64,000 bases of DNA from Globisporangium splendens (lineage: Eukaryota > Oomycota > Peronosporomycetes > Pythiales > Pythiaceae): the NCBI GenBank assembly GCA_006386115.1, contig VFIW01000021.1:521498-585497 (forward strand). The letters run 5' to 3'. Shown piece after piece: positions 43,556-53,615 of this stretch (the stretch's first letter is position 1; each line of letters begins with the position of its first letter). A model generated the notes under the pieces. The model ran no database searches. It was not told where the DNA came from and worked only from the letters and a program-made list of their open reading frames with translations. A program made the position numbers and the translations under genes.

Positions 43556-45712
43556 ATGAAGCCATTCACTGAGCCGTTAACTCCGTCCCTGCCTGGACAC
43601 GACGACGAGAAAGCACAACAACAAGTCGACCAGCAACCACAACACAAGCGCAAGTCGTGGCTGCGCGCACTCATCATTGGCGGCGTCGCCTTGGCTGCAG
43701 TTGTAGGCATCACTGTGGCTGCAACCTCTGGCAGCGCCAGTTCGTCGTCAAGCTCCAGCGTCTCGACGTCGTCGAGTGCGACTGCCACAACGACCACGGC
43801 CACGACAGCAACGACGAGCGGCGTGCTCGAGAAGTTCACGGTCGCCACGCCTTCGGGGTCGCTCACGCTGCAGAACCGCGATATCGTCGAGGTGAGCTTC
43901 AAGGTGCAAGACGGTCTCAGCATCTCCAGCGGCGCACGCAACAACTGGGTCGGCGTGTACTGCATCGCGAACGAGACTGACGCTGCAACGTTCGCCACGA
44001 GTGACTACATCGACTACCAGTACACGTACAATGCGACGTCGGGAACCTTGAGCTTTGGTCCGATCATCAACATGCGTTGCGCGTGGCAGTTCCGCTTCGT
44101 CACGCAAGACAACACCGTGCTGGCGACCTCGGAGCTGTTGCACATGGCGAATGGAGACAAGGAGCCGCTGCACGTCCACCTCGCGATGACGAGCACGGCG
44201 ACCGAGATGCGCGTTGGCTGGACAAGTGCCAAGGTGGACAATCCGATCGTGCAATACGGCACCGACAAGACCAACCTCACGAAGTCATCGGTCGCGAGTG
44301 CTACGACGTACGCCGCCGAAGACATGTGCGGGTGGATCGCGTCGACTATCGGGGCCACGACGTTCCGCGACCCAGGCTACATGTTTGATGCGCTCATGAC
44401 CGATCTGGTGCCTGGTGCCTCGTACTACTACCGCGTGGGCGAGGTCGATGGCGAATGGAGTGATGTCTACTCGTTTGTTGTTCCGCCGCAAGCTGGTACT
44501 TCACCTAAAAACGACAAGAGCCTGAGTTTCTTTGTCTTTGGCGACTTGGCAGCGACGGCGTCAGCGACCAGCGAGTACGAAGTCGCCGAGAGCTGTGGCA
44601 CAACGATGAAGCTGATCGAACAGGATATCCTTGGCGGCGCGCACAACTACGTCGCGGTCATGCACGACGGTGATCTGTCGTACGCGAAAGGATCGACGTA
44701 CCTCTGGGACCAATTCGGGTTCCTCATCGAGCGCGTGGCATCGAAGGTGGCCTACATGGTGAGCATCGGCAACCACGACTACGGTTGGGGCGAAGGCAAC
44801 GCGATCAACTCGACCAAGTACCCGGCCAACCCACTGCTCGAAGGTTCAGGTGAGACTGGCTGGCAATCGAACGGCGAGTGTGGCGTGCCGACGCTGAAGC
44901 GCTTCCACATGCCCGATAACGGCAACGAGGAGTTCTGGTACAGCATGGACACGGGTCTCGCGCACCACAGCGTCATCACGGCGGAGATGGACTTCTCGGT
45001 CAACTCGTCCATGTACAACTGGCTGGCAAAGGACCTCGCTGCCGTGGACCGCACCAAGACCCCGTGGCTGTTTATCCACATCCACCGTCCGATGTACTGC
45101 TCGGCCAACTACCCGCAAGATTACAACATCACGCTGCAGATCCGCGAGCAAGTGGAGCCGCTGGCTGTGCAGTACAACGTGAACGTCGTGTTCTCGGGCC
45201 ACTACCATTCCTACGAGCGTACGTGCGCAGTCATCGATGGCGAGTGCGTGGAGGCAGACGCCACGACGGGGGAGACGAATGCGCCGATCCACATCATGGT
45301 GGGCTCTGGCGGCGCCTACGTCGACAGCTCGACGTGGATGGACGTCTCGTGGAGCGAAGCGCGTCTTCAAGCGTACGGGTACGGCCGCATGCACATCCAC
45401 AACGCGAGCTATGCGAATTTCGAGTTTGTGCGCAACTCGGATGGCGAAGTCACCGACTCGGTGTGGATCCAAGCGAGTGCGTCGGGGTCTGGAGCCAACG
45501 GTCGCATCTCCTCGGATGGCTCGGCGCTGGTGTCGACGAACAGCGGCGAATCGGGTCTCGGCACAGTGTACATTGTGGTGATCGTCGTGTGCTCGGTCGT
45601 GCTCTTTGTCGTGAGTGCGTACCTGATCACGCGCATGTGGCGAAAGAAGCCAACGAAGATGGAGAGCGTGACGCCAAAGGCTTTCCACCAGATGGAGGAT
45701 GATGTGGTGTGA
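43556..45712 (+). CDS. Membrane-anchored purple acid phosphatase, copy 1
   Basis: 718 residues. An N-terminal cytosolic stretch is followed by a transmembrane anchor (LIIGGVALAAVVGITVAA), a Ser/Thr-rich linker, a purple acid phosphatase N-terminal Fn3-like domain (HVHLAMTSTATEMRVGWTSA), and the metallophosphatase core with the five metal motifs: GD (FGDLAA, near residue 329), GDLSY (near 371), GNHDY (near 404), the HIHRPMYC region, and GHYHSYER (near 548). A C-terminal segment, TVYIVVIVVCSVVLFVVSAY, is a second membrane helix with a short basic cytosolic tail. Purple acid phosphatases use an Fe/metal pair to release phosphate from many esters, outside cells or in vacuoles. The gene is single-exon and first of three tandem copies. 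Confidence 0.9.
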   Translation: MKPFTEPLTPSLPGHDDEKAQQQVDQQPQHKRKSWLRALIIGGVALAAVVGITVAATSGSASSSSSSSVSTSSSATATTTTATTATTSGVLEKFTVATPSGSLTLQNRDIVEVSFKVQDGLSISSGARNNWVGVYCIANETDAATFATSDYIDYQYTYNATSGTLSFGPIINMRCAWQFRFVTQDNTVLATSELLHMANGDKEPLHVHLAMTSTATEMRVGWTSAKVDNPIVQYGTDKTNLTKSSVASATTYAAEDMCGWIASTIGATTFRDPGYMFDALMTDLVPGASYYYRVGEVDGEWSDVYSFVVPPQAGTSPKNDKSLSFFVFGDLAATASATSEYEVAESCGTTMKLIEQDILGGAHNYVAVMHDGDLSYAKGSTYLWDQFGFLIERVASKVAYMVSIGNHDYGWGEGNAINSTKYPANPLLEGSGETGWQSNGECGVPTLKRFHMPDNGNEEFWYSMDTGLAHHSVITAEMDFSVNSSMYNWLAKDLAAVDRTKTPWLFIHIHRPMYCSANYPQDYNITLQIREQVEPLAVQYNVNVVFSGHYHSYERTCAVIDGECVEADATTGETNAPIHIMVGSGGAYVDSSTWMDVSWSEARLQAYGYGRMHIHNASYANFEFVRNSDGEVTDSVWIQASASGSGANGRISSDGSALVSTNSGESGLGTVYIVVIVVCSVVLFVVSAYLITRMWRKKPTKMESVTPKAFHQMEDDVV

Positions 45713-46092
45713 GCTGCCAAGTAACATGCCGACAGCAGGTAGATATGAAATAGTTAGTAGTCTATGCAAGTAGCATGTAATATAGTATTGACGGCAGAGT
45801 CGAACTCAATAATATCACGATCGCATTTCGTCGCTTTTGCGAACTGATCCATGCAAATCGAATTGCTCGTCGCGTTGGTCGTGGCTTAGGTTGGTCAGCC
45901 AGCATTGGTGCTTGGTTAGAACTGGTGTGCGTTTCAGTGGCTTTGCATAGTGATGCGCTTTGTCTCACCTGTGCACTTGCTTTGCTTGTCTTGGTTCGGG
46001 TCACGCGGAGTGTTTCGCATTCTCTCATCGCCGTGGTATGCCGGAGTGGGAGTGCGTGGTGCATCGATGCGGCATGTGAATGCTGCCATAAT

Positions 46093-46470
46093 ATGAGCGA
46101 TATGAGTGAACTTCAACTTGCCTGGCCAGTCACTGAAAGCGTGGTAAGCACGTCAAAACCCGGTTCCCACTCCCGCAAACAGCTCGTCGCTGAGCTCATG
46201 AACGCAAATGAGCAGATGGCGTTGCTCGACTATGATTCACACAGAGTGAGCAGTGAATCACGTATTAACAGGTATGTGTGTATGTGTCGTCGTCCCGCGA
46301 CGCCACTTCTTGGTCTGTGTCTGCTGCTCTTCTCGTCTCGTTCAGACATTGCTGGTCGAAGAAGTTCGTTCGTTAACAGTACAGAATTGCGCCGGCCAGT
46401 CAGTCAGCTTCGCAAAGGTACATCAAGCGATGCACTCGTGCGAGATCAGACGCCGCTGACGTTCAACTGA
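46093..46470 (+). CDS. Candidate small ORF in the phosphatase repeat unit (unit 1)
   Basis: 125 codons from an ATG at 46093 (MSDMSELQLAWPVTESVV). The first 60 residues look protein-like (SRKQLVAELMNANEQMALLD), but from the GTATGT at 46272 onward the frame is Cys/Leu-rich and may be intronic. The unit 2 counterpart is at 49951-50328. Differences between units are not clearly concentrated at silent positions, so coding status is open. No family is recognised. Confidence 0.3.
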   Translation: MSDMSELQLAWPVTESVVSTSKPGSHSRKQLVAELMNANEQMALLDYDSHRVSSESRINRYVCMCRRPATPLLGLCLLLFSSRSDIAGRRSSFVNSTELRRPVSQLRKGTSSDALVRDQTPLTFN

Positions 46471-47333
46471 GTTGTGGATTCGCGTGACGAACGACGGACA
46501 GTTTGCCAGTCGTCAAGTCAAGCAGAAATGTGGGTTCCTGTATCTGGTATGCTCCTGCACCAGTGTGTGCTGGACAAGACAAGAGATCCTAGTTACGCTG
46601 TTGGAAATGCAAGCGAACAAAACAACCAAGAAGTACAAGGAGGTGTGCTGGAGGAGCCCTGACGGTGACGATCACTTTTCGTCCACTGCGCACATCATAG
46701 GATATCGGAGACCCACCAGTAGATCAAGCGCGTCCAACGCATGGCGAGCTCCACAGGTCCTGCGCATCTGGACGACATGTCCATTTCACGCACTGGCTTA
46801 CACTTGTGTATCAGGTATTGGTGCATTTTTCAATCCGTTGAATGGACCAATAGGAATATGCCCTTGTGAATGTATATTGTGGCACCAAGGCAGTGAGTGC
46901 ACTCAGAATAAAGAGGTGAATGAAAGCCGATATCCAAAGTCCTGCGTTGCGGAGTCCCACTAAGTAGACGTGATTTCAAGTCACACGCAGTCGACTTCAC
47001 GGCTAGCTCGGCCTTTCTCGATCACACACTCTGCCTTCGGTGCACATCCGGCTCCATCCGGGACGCACCAGGTCGACATGTCCTCGCCAGATGGCGTTGT
47101 GTCCACCACCATCACACGAAATGATCACGTGGGACAACTCGAGATGGTCCCAACAAGCTGCTCATGTGGCGCTGAGACTCGGCCTGCGTCGTGTCCACAC
47201 TGGGAGTCATCTCCGGCCATCTGCCAGCCCTACATCCAGCAAGCACATCGCAGGATGGCGAGTCCCAAGTTGCACATCCCGTTGACGCACGGTTTCGCAG
47301 TCGAGCAGCTCCAAATGCGGCTTTAGTCGAGCA

Positions 47334-47349
47334 GCTCATTTGCGATCTT
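47334..47349 (+). promoter_or_regulatory. Initiator-like element, phosphatase copy 2
   Basis: Same element as at 43469, here 72 bases upstream of the copy 2 ATG. Confidence 0.4.
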
Positions 47350-47420
47350 GCATTCCACTGCGCACTGGGAGCCATTCCTCTTTGCTGCGCGACGATATAT
47401 CATAGCACTCATACGCTATC

Positions 47421-49576
47421 ATGAAGCCATTCACTGAGCCGTTAACTCCGTCCCTGCCTGGACACGACGACGAGAAAGCACAACAACAAGTCGACCAGCA
47501 ACCACAACACAAGCGCAAGTCGTGGCTGCGCGCACTCATCATTGGCGGCGTCGCCTTGGCTGCAGTTGTAGGCATCACTGTGGCTGCAACCTCTGGCAGC
47601 GCCAGTTCGTCGTCAAGCTCCAGCGTCTCGACGTCGTCGAGTGCGACTGCCACAACGACCACGGCCACGACAGCAACGACGAGCGGCGTGCTCGAGAAGT
47701 TCACGGTCGCCACGCCTTCGGGGTCGCTCACGCTGCAGAACCGCGATATCGTCGAGGTGAGCTTCAAGGTGCAAGACGGTCTCAGCATCTCCAGCGGCGC
47801 ACGCAACAACTGGGTCGGCGTGTACTGCATCGCGAACGAGACTGACGCTGCAACGTTCGCCACGAGTGACTACATCGACTACCAGTACACGTACAATGCG
47901 ACGTCGGGAACCTTGAGCTTTGGTCCGATCATCAACATGCGTTGCGCGTGGCAGTTCCGCTTCGTCACGCAAGACAACACCGTGCTGGCGACCTCGGAGC
48001 TGTTGCACATGGCGAATGGAGACAAGGAGCCGCTGCACGTCCACCTCGCGATGACGAGCACGGCGACCGAGATGCGCGTTGGCTGGACAAGCGCCAAGGT
48101 GGACAATCCGATCGTGCAATACGGCACCGACAAGACCAACCTCACGAAGTCATCGGTCGCGAGTGCTACGACGTACGCCGCCGAAGATATGTGCGGCTGG
48201 ATCGCGTCGACTGTCGGAGCCACGACGTTCCGCGACCCAGGCTACATGTTTGATGCGCTCATGACCGATCTGGTGCCTGGTGCCTCGTACTACTACCGCG
48301 TGGGCGAGGTCGATGGTGAATGGAGTGATGTCTACTCGTTTGTTGTTCCGCCGCAGGCTGGTACTTCACCTAAAAACGACAAGAGCCTGAGTTTCTTTGT
48401 CTTTGGCGACTTGGCAGCGACGGCGTCAGCGACCAGCGAGTACGAAGTCGCCGAGAGCTGTGGCACACGATGAAGCTGATCGAACAGGATATCCTTGGCG
48501 GAGCGCACAACTACGTCGCGGTCATGCACGACGGTGATCTGTCGTACGCGAAAGGATCGACGTACCTCTGGGACCAGTTCGGGTTCCTCATCGAGCGCGT
48601 GGCCTCGAAGGTGGCCTACATGGTGAGCATCGGCAACCACGACTACGGTTGGGGCGAAGGCAACGCGATCAACTCGACCAAGTACCCGGCCAACCCACTG
48701 CTCGAAGGTTCAGGTGAGACTGGCTGGCAATCGAACGGCGAGTGTGGCGTGCCGACGCTGAAGCGCTTCCACATGCCCGACAACGGCAACGAGGAGTTCT
48801 GGTACAGCATGGACACGGGTCTCGCGCACCACAGCGTCATCACGGCGGAGATGGACTTCTCGGTCAACTCGTCCATGTACAACTGGCTGGCAAAGGACCT
48901 CGCTGCCGTGGACCGCACCAAGACCCCGTGGCTGTTTATCCACATCCACCGTCCGATGTACTGCTCGGCCAACTACCCGCAAGATTACAACATCACGCTG
49001 CAGATCCGCGAGCAAGTGGAGCCGCTGGCTGTGCAGTACAACGTGAACGTCGTGTTCTCGGGCCACTACCATTCCTACGAGCGTACGTGCGCAGTCATCG
49101 ATGGCGAGTGCGTGGAGGCAGACGCCACGACGGGGGAGACGAATGCGCCGATCCACATCATGGTGGGCTCTGGCGGCGCCTACGTCGACAGCTCGACGTG
49201 GATGGACGTCTCGTGGAGCGAAGCGCGTCTTCAAGCGTACGGGTACGGCCGCATGCACATTCACAACGCGAGCTATGCGAATTTCGAGTTTGTGCGCAAC
49301 TCCGATGGCGAAGTCACCGACTCAGTGTGGATCCAAGCGAGTGCGTCGGGGTCTGGAGCCAACGGCCGCATCTCCTCGGATGGCTCGGCGCTGGTGTCGA
49401 CGAGCAGCAGCGGATCGGGTCTCGGCACAGTGTACATTGTGGTGATCGTCGTGTGCTCGGTCGTGCTCTTTGTCGTGAGCGCGTACCTGATCACGCGCAT
49501 GTGGCGAAAGAAGCCAACGAAGATGGAGAGCGTGACGCCAAAGCCTTTCCACCGGATGGAGGATGATGTGGTGTGA
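47421..49576 (+). pseudogene. Purple acid phosphatase, copy 2, with a one-base frameshift
   Basis: The frame runs from 47421 to a TGA at 48471-48473, then continues in another frame from 48470 to the normal stop at 49576. At the break this copy has GGCACACGATG where copies 1 and 3 have GGCACAACGATG and GGCACGACGATG, one base fewer. The break lies just after the first metal motif, so the truncated product would lack most of the active site. Everything else is intact. It is either a very young pseudogene or an assembly indel. The 5' part is identical to copy 1 in its variable positions, the 3' part to copy 3 (TSSSGSGLG, PKPFHRM), so it is a chimera. Confidence 0.75.
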
Positions 49577-49950
49577 GCTGCCAAGTAAGATGCCGACAGC
49601 AGGCAGATATGAAATAGCTAGTAGTCTATGCAAGTAGCATGTAATATAATATTAACGGCAGACTCGAATTCAATAATATCGCGATCGCATTTCGTCGCTT
49701 TTGCGAACTGATCCTTGCAAATCGAATTGCTCGTCGCTTTGGTCGTGGCTTAGGTCGGTCAGCCAGCGCTGGTACTTGGTTAGAACTGGTGTGCGTTTCA
49801 GTGGCGTTGCATAGTGATGCGCTTTGTCTCATCTGTGCACTTGCTTTTCTTGTCTTGGTTCGGGTCACGCAGAGTGTTTCGCATTCTCTCATCGCCGTGG
49901 TATGCGGGAGTACGTGGTGCATCGATGCGGCATGTGAATGCTGCCATAAT

Positions 49951-50328
49951 ATGAGCGATATGTGTGAACTTCAACTTGCCTGGCCGGTCACTGAAAGCGT
50001 GGTAAGCACGTCGAAACCCGGTTCCCACTCCCGCAAACAGCTCGTCGCTGAGCTCATGAACGCAAATGAGCAGATGGCGTTGCTCGACTGTGATTCACAC
50101 AGAGTGAGCAGTGAATCACGTATTAATAGGTATGTGTGTATGTGTCGTCATCGCGCGACGCCACTTCTTGGTCTGTGTCTGCTGCTCTTCTCGTCTCGTT
50201 CAGACATTGCTGGTCGAAGAAGTTCGTTCGTTAACAGGACAGAATTGCACTGGCCAGTCAGTCAGCTTCACCAAGGTGCATCAAGCGATGCACTCGTGCG
50301 AGATCAGACGTCGCTGACGTTCAACTGA
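49951..50328 (+). CDS. Candidate small ORF in the phosphatase repeat unit (unit 2)
   Basis: 125 codons from the ATG at 49951 (MSDMCELQLAWPVTESVV), the counterpart of 46093-46470 with about ten amino-acid changes and no indels that break the frame. Preservation of length is mild support for coding. No such unit follows the third phosphatase gene, because the repeat ends near 53500. Confidence 0.3.
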   Translation: MSDMCELQLAWPVTESVVSTSKPGSHSRKQLVAELMNANEQMALLDCDSHRVSSESRINRYVCMCRHRATPLLGLCLLLFSSRSDIAGRRSSFVNRTELHWPVSQLHQGASSDALVRDQTSLTFN

Positions 50329-51187
50329 GTTGTGGATTCGCGTGACGAACGACGGGCAGTTTGCCAGTCGTCAAGTCAAGCAGAAATGTAGGTTCGTATA
50401 TCTGGTATGCTCCCGCACCAGTGTGTGCTGGACAAGACAAGAGATCCTAGTTACGCTGTTGGAAACGCAAGCGAACAAGACAGCCAAGAAGTACAAGGAG
50501 GTGTGCTGGGGGAGCCCTGACGGTGGCGATCGCTTTTCGTCCACTGCGCACATCATAGGATATCAGAGACCCGCCAGTAGATCAAGCGCGTCCAACGCAT
50601 GGCGAGCTCCACAGGTCCTGCGCATCTGGACGACATGTCCATTTCACGCACTGGTTTACACTTGTGTATCAGGTATTGGTGCATTTTTCAATCCGTTGAA
50701 TGGACCAATAGGAATATGCCCTTGAGAATGTATGTTGTGGCACCAAGGCAGTGCACTCAGAATAAAGAGGTGAATGAAAGCCAATTTCCAAAGTCCCACG
50801 TTGCGGAGTCCCACTGAGTAGACGTGATTTCAAGTCACACGCAGTCGACTTCACGGCTAACTCGGCCTTTCTCAATCACACACTCGGCCTTCGGTGCACA
50901 TCCGGCTCCATCAGGGACGCACCAGGTCGACATGTCCTCGCCAGGTGGCGTTGTGTCCACCACCATCACACAAAATGATCACGTGCGACAACTCGAGATG
51001 GTCCTAACCAGCTGCTCATGCGGCGCTGAGTCTATGTATGCGTCGTGTCCACACTGGGAGTCATCTCTGGTCACCTGCCAGCCCTACGTCCGCCTAGCAC
51101 ATCGCAGGATGGCGAGTCCCAAGTTGCACATCCCGTTGACGCACGGTTTCGCAGTCGAGCAGCTCCAAATGCGGCTTTAGTCGAGCA

Positions 51188-51203
51188 GCTCATTTGCGAT
51201 CTT
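51188..51203 (+). promoter_or_regulatory. Initiator-like element, phosphatase copy 3
   Basis: Same element as at 43469 and 47334, 72 bases before the ATG of copy 3. Confidence 0.4.
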
Positions 51204-51274
51204 GCATTCCACTGTGCACTGGGAGCCATTCCTCTTTGCTGCGCGACGATATATCATAGCACTCATACGCTATC

Positions 51275-53431
51275 ATGAAGCCATTCACTGAGCCGTTAAC
51301 TCCGCCCCTGCCTGGACACGACGACGAGAAAGCACAACAACAAGTCGACCAGCAACCACAACACAAGCGCAAGTCGTGGCTGCGCGCACTCGTCATTGGT
51401 GGCGTCGCCTTGGCTGCAGGTGTAGGCATCACTGTGGCTGCAACCTCTGGCAACGCCAGTTCGTCGTCAAGTTCCAGCATCTCGACGTCGTCGAGTGCGA
51501 CTACCACAACGACCACGGCCACGACAGCAACGACGAGCGGCATGCTCGAGAAGTTCACGGTCGCCACGCCTTCGGGGTCGCTCACGCTGCAGAACCGCGA
51601 TATCGTCGAGGTGAGCTTCAAGGTGCAAGACGGTCTCAGCATCTCCAGCGGCGCACGCAACAACTGGGTCGGCGTGTACTGCATCGCGAACGAGACTGAC
51701 GCTGCAACGTTCGCCACGAGTGACTACATCGACTACCAGTACACGTACAATGCGACGTCGGGAACCTTGAGCTTTGGTCCGATCATCAACATGCGTTGCG
51801 CGTGGCAGTTCCGCTTCGTCACGCAAGACAACACCGTGCTGGCGACCTCGGAGCTGTTGCACATGGCGAATGGAGACAAGGAGCCGCTGCACGTCCACCT
51901 CGCGATGACGAGCACGGCGACCGAGATGCGCGTTGGCTGGACAAGCGCCAAGGTGGACAATCCGATCGTGCAATACGGCACCGACAAGACCAACCTCACG
52001 AAGTCATCGGTCGCGAGTGCTACGACGTACGCCGCCGAAGATATGTGCGGCTGGATCGCGTCGACTGTCGGAGCCACGACGTTCCGCGACCCAGGCTACA
52101 TGTTTGATGCGCTCATGACCGATCTGGTGCCTGGTGCCTCGTACTACTACCGCGTGGGCGAGGTCGATGGTGAGTGGAGTGATGTCTACTCGTTTGTTGT
52201 TCCGCCGCAGGCTGGTACTTCACCTAAAAACGACAAGAGCCTGAGTTTCTTTGTCTTTGGCGACTTGGCAGCGACGGCGTCAGCGACCAGCGAGTACGAA
52301 GTCGCCGAGAGCTGTGGCACGACGATGAAGCTGATCGAACAGGATATCCTTGGCGGAGCGCACAACTACGTCGCGGTCATGCACGACGGTGATCTGTCGT
52401 ACGCGAAAGGATCGACGTACCTCTGGGACCAGTTCGGGTTCCTCATCGAGCGCGTGGCCTCGAAGGTGGCCTACATGGTGAGCATCGGCAACCACGACTA
52501 CGGTTGGGGCGAAGGCAACGCGATCAACTCGACCAAGTACCCGGCCAACCCACTGCTCGAAGGTTCAGGTGAGACTGGCTGGCAATCGAACGGCGAGTGT
52601 GGCGTGCCGACGCTGAAGCGCTTCCACATGCCCGACAACGGCAACGAGGAGTTCTGGTACAGCATGGACACGGGTCTCGCGCACCACAGCGTCATCACGG
52701 CGGAGATGGACTTCTCGGTCAACTCGTCCATGTACAACTGGCTGGCAAAGGACCTCGCTGCCGTGGACCGCACCAAGACCCCGTGGCTGTTTATCCACAT
52801 CCATCGTCCGATGTACTGCTCGGCCAACTACCCGCAAGATTACAACATCACGCTGCAGATCCGCGAGCAAGTGGAGCCGCTAGCTGTGCAGTACAACGTG
52901 AACGTCGTGTTCTCGGGCCACTACCATTCCTACGAGCGTACGTGCGCAGTTATCGATGGCGAGTGCGTGGAGGCAGACGCCACGACGGGGGAGACGAATG
53001 CACCGATCCACATCATGGTGGGCTCTGGCGGCGCCTACGTCGACAGCTCGACGTGGATGGACGTCTCGTGGAGCGAAGCGCGTCTTCAAGCGTACGGGTA
53101 CGGCCGCATGCACATTCACAACGCGAGCTATGCGAATTTCGAGTTTGTGCGCAACTCCGATGGCGAAGTCACCGACTCAGTGTGGATCCAAGCGAGTGCG
53201 TCGGGGTCTGGAGCCAACGGCCGCATCTCCTCGGATGGCTCGGCGCTGGTGTCGACGAGCAGCAGCGGATCGGGTCTCGGCACAGTGTACATTGTGGTGA
53301 TCGTCGTGTGCTCGGTCGTGCTCTTTGTCGTGAGCGCGTACCTGATCACGCGCATGTGGCGAAAGAAGCCAACGAAGATGGAGAGCGTGACGCCAAAGCC
53401 TTTCCACCGGATGGAGGATGATGTGGTGTGA
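51275..53431 (+). CDS. Membrane-anchored purple acid phosphatase, copy 3
   Basis: 718 residues with the same layout as copy 1: N-terminal anchor, Ser/Thr-rich linker, Fn3-like domain, complete metallophosphatase motifs (GD, GDLSY, GNHDY, HRPMYC, GHYHSYER) and a C-terminal membrane helix. It differs from copy 1 at a few N-terminal positions (PPLPG for PSLPG, LAAGVG for LAAVVG, GNASS for GSASS, SGMLEK for SGVLEK), one central I/V change, and C-terminally (TSSSGSG for TNSGESG, PKPFHRM for PKAFHQM). The central 500 residues are otherwise the same, which indicates ongoing homogenisation. The active site is complete; it is expected to be functional. Confidence 0.9.
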   Translation: MKPFTEPLTPPLPGHDDEKAQQQVDQQPQHKRKSWLRALVIGGVALAAGVGITVAATSGNASSSSSSSISTSSSATTTTTTATTATTSGMLEKFTVATPSGSLTLQNRDIVEVSFKVQDGLSISSGARNNWVGVYCIANETDAATFATSDYIDYQYTYNATSGTLSFGPIINMRCAWQFRFVTQDNTVLATSELLHMANGDKEPLHVHLAMTSTATEMRVGWTSAKVDNPIVQYGTDKTNLTKSSVASATTYAAEDMCGWIASTVGATTFRDPGYMFDALMTDLVPGASYYYRVGEVDGEWSDVYSFVVPPQAGTSPKNDKSLSFFVFGDLAATASATSEYEVAESCGTTMKLIEQDILGGAHNYVAVMHDGDLSYAKGSTYLWDQFGFLIERVASKVAYMVSIGNHDYGWGEGNAINSTKYPANPLLEGSGETGWQSNGECGVPTLKRFHMPDNGNEEFWYSMDTGLAHHSVITAEMDFSVNSSMYNWLAKDLAAVDRTKTPWLFIHIHRPMYCSANYPQDYNITLQIREQVEPLAVQYNVNVVFSGHYHSYERTCAVIDGECVEADATTGETNAPIHIMVGSGGAYVDSSTWMDVSWSEARLQAYGYGRMHIHNASYANFEFVRNSDGEVTDSVWIQASASGSGANGRISSDGSALVSTSSSGSGLGTVYIVVIVVCSVVLFVVSAYLITRMWRKKPTKMESVTPKPFHRMEDDVV

Positions 53432-53615
53432 GCTGCCAAGTAAGATGCCGACAGCAGGCAGATATGAAATAGCTAGTAGTCTATGCAAGTAGCATGTAAT
53501 ATAATGCAAAATGGTACACACAAACACGTCCCGATCGCAGCTATAAACGCGTATGCTCGATGATGCTTCGTACGAAGACAGCTAACGCATTCACCACCTA
53601 CAGCATGTCGTCACC

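Larger units (their letters stand above)
42930..53505 (+). repeat. Tandem triplication, period about 3.86 kb
   Basis: Start codons at 43556, 47421 and 51275 are 3865 and 3854 bases apart. Spacers between copies are also homologous, with small indels. The third unit ends at about 53505, where the sequence diverges (ATATAATGCAAAATGG versus ATATAATATTAACGG in unit 2). Confidence 0.9.

Noticed and set aside
48742..49566. 274-codon frame inside phosphatase copies 2 and 3 in an alternative frame
   Set aside because: Out-of-frame shadow of the phosphatase coding sequence, repeated only because the gene itself is repeated.
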